From: an uncultured Ignavibacteriales bacterium
Lineage (GTDB): Bacteria > Bacteroidota > Ignavibacteria > Ignavibacteriales > Ignavibacteriaceae
Direction of reading: 5' to 3'
NCBI GenBank assembly: GCA_903915485.1
Contig: CAIWTC010000683.1
Coordinates: forward strand, 1-5,185
DNA: 5,185 bases
The stretch's first letter is position 1. Every line of letters begins with the position of its first letter. This document shows, piece by piece, positions 1 through 5,185 of this stretch. Under the pieces are notes generated by a model. That model was not told the origin of the DNA and did no database searches. It worked only from the letters and a program-made list of their open reading frames with translations. The position numbers and the translations under genes were made by a program.

Positions 1-75
1 CATCTGCCTGTTAATTTTTTCTTTTGGAATTTTCCGATACCCAGAACAGCCTCTGATATTAATGCTATAAATTCA

Positions 76-675
76 ATGCAACTGCAGGGTAACGAATTAG
101 AATTACTCCCGGCAGTAAAAGATTCTTTCAAGCAAAACGCATCACAGCCTGTATTTTTAGTTTTAGGTGCACTCCTTTCCGAAAACACAAGAAGAGAGTT
201 AAGCAAGATATCAAGGAAGTATCCTTTGTACTTTGTAGAAGTCAGCGATGCACCGAATCATCTTTCATTCGCCAGGGAAGCGGGACTCAAGAGCAATGTA
301 CTCCGAATTCTTTCGATGAGTTTCCTTGTTAAAAAACTGCAGAACACTTCGATTGCAATTTTGTGCGGTGACTTTGATTTACTAAGAATATTTGAAGCAG
401 TTCATTTCCAGTTGAAAGGAACTCCGAGTGCTTCGGATATTGAGTTGATGCAGTATTGCATAAATAATGCTGAGATATTTACCAAGAAGAACGGCAGTGC
501 ACCTGCAAATGATTTTTCAAATATGTCGCAGGACAATTCAATTCTTAACAAACTTGAAAATCATTCCGAAGATTTACTTAAGAGAGTTGATAAAATTGTC
601 AGTGGAACTCAGATAAAAATTGAAGCACTAGCAAACAACATCCAAGCAGTTCTTGATAGAACGCAATCATATATA
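76..675 (+). other. N-terminal alpha/beta region plus probable coiled-coil linker (residues 1-200), family not recognised
   Basis: Residues about 24-34 (PVFLVLGALL), 50-56 (PLYFVEV) and 92-98 (SIAILCG) look like buried beta strands alternating with helices, as in a Rossmann-like or flavodoxin-like half-domain. I cannot assign a family. Residues about 145-200 are polar and helix-forming with heptad-like spacing of L, I and V, suggesting a coiled coil that connects to, or dimerises with, the aminotransferase part. The alpha/beta unit looks short for a complete domain, which fits the suspicion that the real N-terminus lies upstream of the window. The strand and helix assignment is by eye. Confidence 0.45.
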
Positions 676-3600
676 CAAAGACCTGATGACAGTTTCATGC
701 AGTACTCTGCATTTGAATTATTTGACGAACTTCTTGCTAACCTCGGAAATCCGGATTGGGCGAGAAAAATTATTGCAAGTGCGCAATATGTTTTCTGTAA
801 GGAGCATCCTGAGTACAAGGCAGAGAACACTTACTTAGTTAGCGGTTCATCAAGAACTGCACTTGGTCTTTTAGGATTTCATTGCGGCATAGAAGAAGTA
901 ATCGGATGCGATTTAAGTTGGAACTATGAACACTGCTTTCCAAGAAATGTTGCGATACCTTTAACAGATGATTATGAACTAGATGCTCCTGCAATATGCT
1001 GTGCAATTGAAGAATCAAAATCAGCATCTTACAAGAGTGCTGTTGTTCTTAACAATCCTCATAATGCGACAGGAAAAGCTTTTGTTGAAAAGGATATAGC
1101 TGAGATAGTTATTTCTGCTTTAAGAAATGGTCTGTTTGTAATAGATGATTTGGCTTATCAAAATGTTATTGCAAAACCTGAATTAAGCGGTCCGAAGACA
1201 CTTAAGCAACTGGCACTTGAATTGGTCAAGCAGGGTAAAATCACTAAAGAAGATTTACAGAGAGTAATTTCGGTTCACTCTCTTTCAAAGACTGACTGTA
1301 TTGCGGGTGCTCGATTGGCGTTCGTTGAAATTTCCGAACCTGATATCGCATCAAGGTTTAGAATGATTTCTAAGTCAATGAACTGCAACATAGCGGCAGT
1401 ATTCATGGCGTATTTATTTTATCGCAGTGATTCGTCAAGAACATATTCATTTTGGAAACTGCGCAATATTGTTCTCTACGAGAAAATGAAAGCTATGGAA
1501 ACTGCGCTAAGTGAATTGCCTGCTGAACGGAATCCGTTCCACATTGATATTATTGCTCCCGAGGCAAGTATGTATCCGCGCATGGTGATTAATGAACTGC
1601 CAAATGGACTTTCACTTGACTGGCTTTCAACGGAACTTGCAGCACTCGGAATAGGAATGATTCCGCTTTCATCATTCGCTAGAACAAAGCATGGCTATGA
1701 ACTTGCAAGAAAAGTATTCAGGCTTACCTTAGGCGGTGCGGATTCTGCCGAAACAATTCTGCGCAAGACACGAAAAGCTTTAATAGAGTTGAACCGGATC
1801 GTTGCTGATGAGAAGATTAAATATATACGGCACTCATTCTCAGTTGCACCGATTAGCTCAAGTATATCTGACCAGATAAATTCATCAAATGTTTATTGGA
1901 GACAATTTGTATCGCAGGTAAATGCGAATGCTCAGCAGATAATTGAACAGCGACAGAAAATTGAATCGTCGGTTGAGTCGAATGAACCTTACCGTAAAAA
2001 GTTTTTAACAAGTTATCTGCCTTGGAGATTGGAACATTATAATGGGGTTCTAAAAGATTTTATCCGTGGTTCATCAGAGATGTCGAGAATGCTTACTTCC
2101 AATACGGGTATGCTTGAAGAAAGACTTGCAACTGAGTTTTTCAAAGATTCACTCTCAAGAAGAATGGATGCATTCCGCTCAAGACTATATGATAGAACTG
2201 TTCATCCTACTCAGTTATTTGCAATTGAACCTGACAGTTTGTTTGACCCAATAAGCAAGAACCTGATATTCGGGAAGAGCATCGATAGAAATTTAATTGA
2301 GAAGTTTTCATCTGCTATTGCTGATGAGTATTTCGGAAAAAATATTAATATAAATTCAATACAGGAAAGTGATGAAGTTCTTTGCGACTTGAGAAGCATC
2401 GTAGCTTCTGAAAACTTTACTGAATTTCAAACCGGAAATAATGCTATATCGCTTCTCTCATATTGGGGAGACTGGGACGGAAGCAACAGACCTTCCGGAC
2501 AGGGTCATAGATTGGTCGCTTCAGTACTTATAGAGAATGTAAATCTTCTTGCTTCTATACTGAACTCACTTATAAAAATTGACAAAAACGCAAAACCATC
2601 TGCGGAGATTCAATCAGCACTATCCAGGCTTGACCAGGATACTCATGAGTTCAGCGCACTGCTTAATCATATAACTTCTTTGACTAATCAGCTTGAGAAG
2701 AGATTTAAAGGCTTGCTGCCTTTTACTATGCAGACTAATCCAATTCAAAAAATAGGTATCGGATTAAAGATACTTAAAGATCCGTTAGTAAAATTATGGC
2801 AGCATAATGACCGTCTTGAACACAAGATGATTGCTTTAAGGAATGAACGGAAACAGAAACTTGAGTATTATTTCCGTTTAAATAAACAGCTTCGAAAAAC
2901 ACTTTACGATTTGATTCCGCTGATTAAAGAACATTCACAAAACAGGCAACTGATGATGAATGTTGCACTCTACCGTGATTTGCTGAAGCGCTTTGTACTT
3001 ACACCAAGAATTTTACAGAAATTAATCACAACAAAAGACCAGTTCGCAATTAATACAACTGTTCATAACATAGTTGAGATAAATGAAATTGCAGGCAATT
3101 ACGGTAACCCCGGAATGATTCTCGGACTTCAGGTAAGTATGTCAAGTCAGCCGGAAGCATTGATTTCACTTGATAGAAAATTGCAGACTGCTAGGCAGGA
3201 TGTAGTCAAGCGAAGCGAAAGCGAAATTGCTAATGTATGGTCGATTCCGTTATTTGAAGATATTAAATCCGTAACGAATATTGATTCATACATGGACAGT
3301 ATTTGGAGCTATGCTCAGCAGAGCAGGGAAATCAATCAGGAAGTTAGTGATAGGTTCACTGAGATATTCTGCGAATCATTTATTGCCGGTTCGGACTTGA
3401 GTCAGCAGATTGGTCAGACTAAATCGGCATTGCTATTTAAACAGGCAAAGTTTAAGATTATTGAGTGGCTCGCTAAGCGAGGTTTGACGGATGTAGTCCG
3501 TGTGAAACTCGGAAGCGGTGAGCCTATGCAGAGAATGGGCGGATATTATGCTGAGTTCTCAGGTGTGCCTGCATTTATTCTTGATAAAGATTCAGACGGC

Positions 3601-5070
3601 AGATTTGAAAGTCATTTAAGACAATCAACGATTAAGAGCACGGAGTTTGCAGTAAGTCCGCTGCACGGAGCGTTTGCAGGTCGTGATTTACGCACCCTGC
3701 AGAGTGCTATATCGGAGAAAGTTCGTATGCTTAGTCTTACTGAACGCTCTCAGTTTTTGTATCACTTAAGAGAGGCTCAGGAAAGCTACCGCGTTGAATT
3801 AAAGCGGGCGGCTGAACCTTTCATCAATACAAGATTCCAATATGAAACACGCGGAATCAAAGAACTTGAAAAACTTGCTATAGGCAGGGTTGATGAAACA
3901 TTCCTGACTTTTGCCGATATGGTAAGTAAAAACTTCCAGGATATAACCTATGGAAGTGAAGATGATGTAGTCGGTGTACATATTATTTCGTACTTCTTAT
4001 CGCGGGCAATGCCTATACTAAGAGACAGGCCGGTTGAACGCACTACACAAGGTGACAGCGCTGATAAAGGAAGAAAAATTCTTGAACGGATAGCGTCAAC
4101 AATTCCATTACGAAAGCATGGCAGTCTGCTTAGAGCGATTGCACATAATAAGTCGCAGACATTTGTGCTTGGCCTTAATCAGTTGACTACGGGTTTGTTC
4201 CGTTCACTGCAGCAGTTTTCGCAGATGGAATATCAGGGCGATAGCGGCAGTATTCTGATAGCTGAAAAGATTCTTCCGCAGTTACCTGTATATGAAATCC
4301 TCAGCACACTCAGGTTGTTTGAGGATAAAGAAATGTTTTATCTGTCCAAGTTCTATGAGTGCTTCCCAACAGGCTTCCGTGCGTTCTCTATGATTAGAGA
4401 AGACAGAGATGCTATGTTCAAGTACATACCTCAACTTCAAAAAGAATTGCTTCGCAGACACGGAGTTTCCGTTGGCGAATTTTTTGAAGGCGATGCATTC
4501 ATTGAGGAACTTCTTCCTACTTTGCGTCCTGATTTGGCTGTACTATTGCAGTCAGATTTCTTTAATACTGATAAGGAAAAACTATTCGCCAAAATTGGCG
4601 GAAAGATTTCTTCATCCTGGATGAAGGAAGTAAGTGATTTACTTGATATCCCAAAAAGAATTGCTAAGTGGCGTAAACGCATATGGGATGTTCTTGCTGA
4701 CCAGGTAAAGAATCAGACCTCATCTTTTGTTGAACTGTCAATCGCCCTAAATGCGATGGCAACTAACTTTGATTTAAAGGATATGCCTTTCAGTCAGCCT
4801 GCTGATAAAAAGGGTAAAGTTGAGTCCAACCTTGTGGAACTCTTCAAAGGCAAAGTAGAAGACTCAATGCAGCAGTTCTTGTCTGCGGTAGTTCAATATT
4901 TATCCAGTCTTCCTTCAGAAAATGTTGAAGCACCGATTGATATTGTGCGTGCATTGAAAGATGTTGAGAGCATTTTAAGGATAGATGCCTCCGCACTTAC
5001 TAAGGAAAAACAGGAATCGTTAAATTTTTATGTAACTCAAATTTCCAGATTAGCAGGCGACAACGGATAA
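76..5070 (+). CDS. Giant fusion protein: PLP-dependent aminotransferase domain joined to a PEPC-like domain
   Basis: This frame encodes 1664 residues ending in TAA at 5068-5070. Order: unassigned alpha/beta region and probable coiled coil (1-200), fold-type I aminotransferase (about 205-575), helical bridge (576-700), phosphoenolpyruvate carboxylase-like region (about 701-1525), helical tail to 1664. I see no signal peptide or clear membrane segment, so it is probably cytoplasmic. ATG 76 is the only ATG/GTG/TTG start in this frame between base 1 and 76, but no Shine-Dalgarno sequence precedes it and the frame has no stop back to base 1; the gene may begin upstream and be cut by the window edge. 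The length far exceeds a lone aminotransferase (about 400 residues) or bacterial PEPC (about 880). Inferred role: aspartate or related amino acid formation from a PEPC-type product, or a diverged bifunctional protein. Homology of the aminotransferase part is firm, that of the PEPC part good, and the overall function unknown. Confidence 0.95.
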   Translation: MQLQGNELELLPAVKDSFKQNASQPVFLVLGALLSENTRRELSKISRKYPLYFVEVSDAPNHLSFAREAGLKSNVLRILSMSFLVKKLQNTSIAILCGDFDLLRIFEAVHFQLKGTPSASDIELMQYCINNAEIFTKKNGSAPANDFSNMSQDNSILNKLENHSEDLLKRVDKIVSGTQIKIEALANNIQAVLDRTQSYIQRPDDSFMQYSAFELFDELLANLGNPDWARKIIASAQYVFCKEHPEYKAENTYLVSGSSRTALGLLGFHCGIEEVIGCDLSWNYEHCFPRNVAIPLTDDYELDAPAICCAIEESKSASYKSAVVLNNPHNATGKAFVEKDIAEIVISALRNGLFVIDDLAYQNVIAKPELSGPKTLKQLALELVKQGKITKEDLQRVISVHSLSKTDCIAGARLAFVEISEPDIASRFRMISKSMNCNIAAVFMAYLFYRSDSSRTYSFWKLRNIVLYEKMKAMETALSELPAERNPFHIDIIAPEASMYPRMVINELPNGLSLDWLSTELAALGIGMIPLSSFARTKHGYELARKVFRLTLGGADSAETILRKTRKALIELNRIVADEKIKYIRHSFSVAPISSSISDQINSSNVYWRQFVSQVNANAQQIIEQRQKIESSVESNEPYRKKFLTSYLPWRLEHYNGVLKDFIRGSSEMSRMLTSNTGMLEERLATEFFKDSLSRRMDAFRSRLYDRTVHPTQLFAIEPDSLFDPISKNLIFGKSIDRNLIEKFSSAIADEYFGKNININSIQESDEVLCDLRSIVASENFTEFQTGNNAISLLSYWGDWDGSNRPSGQGHRLVASVLIENVNLLASILNSLIKIDKNAKPSAEIQSALSRLDQDTHEFSALLNHITSLTNQLEKRFKGLLPFTMQTNPIQKIGIGLKILKDPLVKLWQHNDRLEHKMIALRNERKQKLEYYFRLNKQLRKTLYDLIPLIKEHSQNRQLMMNVALYRDLLKRFVLTPRILQKLITTKDQFAINTTVHNIVEINEIAGNYGNPGMILGLQVSMSSQPEALISLDRKLQTARQDVVKRSESEIANVWSIPLFEDIKSVTNIDSYMDSIWSYAQQSREINQEVSDRFTEIFCESFIAGSDLSQQIGQTKSALLFKQAKFKIIEWLAKRGLTDVVRVKLGSGEPMQRMGGYYAEFSGVPAFILDKDSDGRFESHLRQSTIKSTEFAVSPLHGAFAGRDLRTLQSAISEKVRMLSLTERSQFLYHLREAQESYRVELKRAAEPFINTRFQYETRGIKELEKLAIGRVDETFLTFADMVSKNFQDITYGSEDDVVGVHIISYFLSRAMPILRDRPVERTTQGDSADKGRKILERIASTIPLRKHGSLLRAIAHNKSQTFVLGLNQLTTGLFRSLQQFSQMEYQGDSGSILIAEKILPQLPVYEILSTLRLFEDKEMFYLSKFYECFPTGFRAFSMIREDRDAMFKYIPQLQKELLRRHGVSVGEFFEGDAFIEELLPTLRPDLAVLLQSDFFNTDKEKLFAKIGGKISSSWMKEVSDLLDIPKRIAKWRKRIWDVLADQVKNQTSSFVELSIALNAMATNFDLKDMPFSQPADKKGKVESNLVELFKGKVEDSMQQFLSAVVQYLSSLPSENVEAPIDIVRALKDVESILRIDASALTKEKQESLNFYVTQISRLAGDNG
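688..1800 (+). other. Fold-type I PLP-dependent aminotransferase domain (class I/II, aspartate aminotransferase-like), residues about 205-575
   Basis: All class hallmarks occur in the canonical order. A phosphate-cup segment G257-S-S-R-T-A-L is followed by W282 in a DLSWNYEH context, matching the ring-stacking Trp140 of aspartate aminotransferase. NNPHNATGK (326-334) supplies N330, equivalent to Asn194. DDLAYQ (357-362) supplies D358 and Y361, equivalent to Asp222 and Tyr225; the AYQ ending is typical of aspartate/aromatic aminotransferases. SLSK (402-405) gives the Schiff-base lysine K405, and R413 sits eight residues on, as Arg266 does after Lys258. R549 in VFRLTLGG matches Arg386, which binds the substrate alpha-carboxylate. 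Family knowledge: such enzymes move amino groups between amino and 2-oxo acids through PLP. The residue responsible for dicarboxylate selectivity (Arg292) is not clearly present; S432/K433 lie near that place. The domain looks catalytically intact, but its substrate is not determined. Confidence 0.93.
1801..2175 (+). other. Helical bridge between aminotransferase and PEPC-like domains (residues about 576-700)
   Basis: This stretch is rich in Q, E, K, R, S and N with regularly spaced hydrophobics, and has few glycines or prolines, so it reads as several long helices. It could be a linker, or it could supply the N-terminal helices that precede the catalytic histidine motif in bacterial PEPC, where roughly 130 residues come before that histidine. 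Its length is close to that, so part of it may belong to the PEPC fold. No specific motif is seen. Confidence 0.45.
2176..4650 (+). other. Phosphoenolpyruvate carboxylase-like domain, diverged (residues about 701-1525)
   Basis: Short PEPC motifs appear in the right order and at near-right distances compared with E. coli PEPC as I remember it: HPT (710-712; HPTE, His138); GDWDGSNRP (798-806; GGDRDGNP); VSMSSQP (1020-1026; ISMAKTP); IPLFED (1057-1062; APLFET, metal ligand Glu506 = E1061); AGSD (1104-1107; YSDS, metal ligand Asp543 = D1107); LGSGEPMQRMGG (1145-1156; HGRGGSIGRGG, Arg587 = R1153); RDRPVER (1316-1322; SRPAKR, Arg699 = R1318); LLRAI (1351-1355; LRAIPW, Arg713 = R1353). The distance from GDWDG to E1061 is about 263 residues, against about 260 in E. 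coli. PEPC makes oxaloacetate from PEP and bicarbonate. Not conserved are His579 (L1145), Arg581 (S1147) and Lys546 (Q). The glycine loop resembles the archaeal-type form, recalled as GVGSLPFRG. It may be an active variant or a pseudoenzyme; homology likely, activity open. Confidence 0.75.
4651..5067 (+). other. C-terminal helical tail (residues about 1526-1664), function unknown
   Basis: Bacterial PEPC ends roughly 170 residues after the LRAI arginine, whereas this protein continues for 311. The last 140 or so residues are predominantly helical by eye, with a basic patch around KRIAKWRKRIW (1535-1545), a polar low-complexity turn near 1580-1590 (PADKKGK), and a final amphipathic stretch. The chain does not end in the usual PEPC C-terminus (a short RNTG-type ending in which the tail reaches the active site); it ends in RLAGDNG, where the terminal NG is at most a faint echo. 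The boundary with the PEPC-like domain is approximate. Confidence 0.4.
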
Positions 5071-5173
5071 TTAATTTATTATTTGTTGAAGTTTGCATTC
5101 CTCATTACCTCTCTTTTTTATAAATTACACCTTTCGATTTCTTTTCTCATCATAAGAAAAATTTTAATACATT

Positions 5174-5185
5174 ATGATCGGTAAA
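5174..5185 (+). CDS. Possible start of a downstream gene, cut by the window edge
   Basis: An ATG at 5174 opens a frame reading M-I-G-K up to the last base of the window. It lies 103 bp after the stop of the long gene, on the same strand, in an otherwise A/T-rich non-coding stretch. No good Shine-Dalgarno sequence precedes it; AAGAAAA at 5154-5160 is the only purine run. Four codons cannot identify a product. The call rests on position and on the gap lacking any other plausible gene. Confidence 0.25.

Noticed and set aside
609..1027. Short open frames of 60-75 codons on both strands inside the aminotransferase region
   Set aside because: They overlap the long coding frame completely, have no recognisable protein character, and the long frame shows conserved catalytic motifs across the same bases.
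2203..2214. Treating HPT (710-712) as proof of an active PEPC histidine on its own
   Set aside because: A three-residue match is weak and the usual following Glu is Gln; it counts only together with the other colinear motifs.
3206..3228. Small tandem GCGAA-like repeat
   Set aside because: It covers under 25 bases, lies inside codons for a charged helix (VKRSESEI), and is best explained as ordinary coding sequence.
4409..4682. Open frames of 71 codons (+) and 81 codons (-) overlapping near the gene's 3' end
   Set aside because: Both lie inside the long gene in other frames; their composition looks like shadow translation and neither shows a motif or ribosome binding site.
5093..5124. TTGCAT (5093-5098) and TATAAA (5119-5124) as a promoter pair for the downstream gene
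   Set aside because: The -35-like box is poor and the 20-base spacer is too long; such matches are expected by chance in A/T-rich DNA.
5142..5160. Possible hairpin TTTTCT / AGAAAA with a seven-base loop, followed by ATTTTAA, considered as a terminator
   Set aside because: The stem is only six base pairs with a single G-C pair and would be very weak; it also lies just before the candidate start at 5174. I do not call a terminator.
1..5185. Defence system, phage gene, transposon or CRISPR content
   Set aside because: No repeats with spacers, transposase motifs, inverted-repeat ends, or nuclease or NTPase signatures were seen; the protein reads as metabolic-enzyme homologues.

Overview
The window is almost entirely filled by one very long open reading frame on the + strand (76-5070, 1664 codons from its first in-window ATG). 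It is moderately AT-rich and has no recognisable Shine-Dalgarno sequence at that ATG. The style (AT-leaning codons, A/T-rich intergenic DNA, no strong ribosome binding site) would fit a Bacteroidota/Ignavibacteriota-like bacterium. That is only an impression, because nothing in the window is a taxonomic marker.

Reading the protein from end to end gives four parts. (1) Residues 1 to about 200 are an unrecognised alpha/beta segment followed by a probable coiled-coil linker. (2) Residues about 205-575 are a complete fold-type I pyridoxal-phosphate aminotransferase domain with every hallmark residue in order. (3) After a helical bridge (about 576-700), residues about 701-1525 carry a colinear series of short motifs that I match to phosphoenolpyruvate carboxylase (PEPC), including both metal-ligand motifs; several other catalytic motifs are altered. 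(4) About 140 further residues form a mostly helical tail. The frame is open to the left edge of the window, so the true start may lie further upstream.

The central observation is this domain pairing. PEPC makes oxaloacetate from PEP and bicarbonate, and an aspartate-type aminotransferase turns oxaloacetate into aspartate. A single chain carrying both would be a PEP-to-aspartate machine. Alternatively, the diverged PEPC-like half may have become a scaffold or sensor, or may act on another substrate. The sequence supports the homology of both halves; the joint function is inference.

After the stop codon there are 103 bp of A/T-rich non-coding DNA and then a possible start (ATG at 5174) of another + strand gene, of which only four codons are visible. 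I saw no RNA genes, mobile elements, CRISPR arrays or long repeats.
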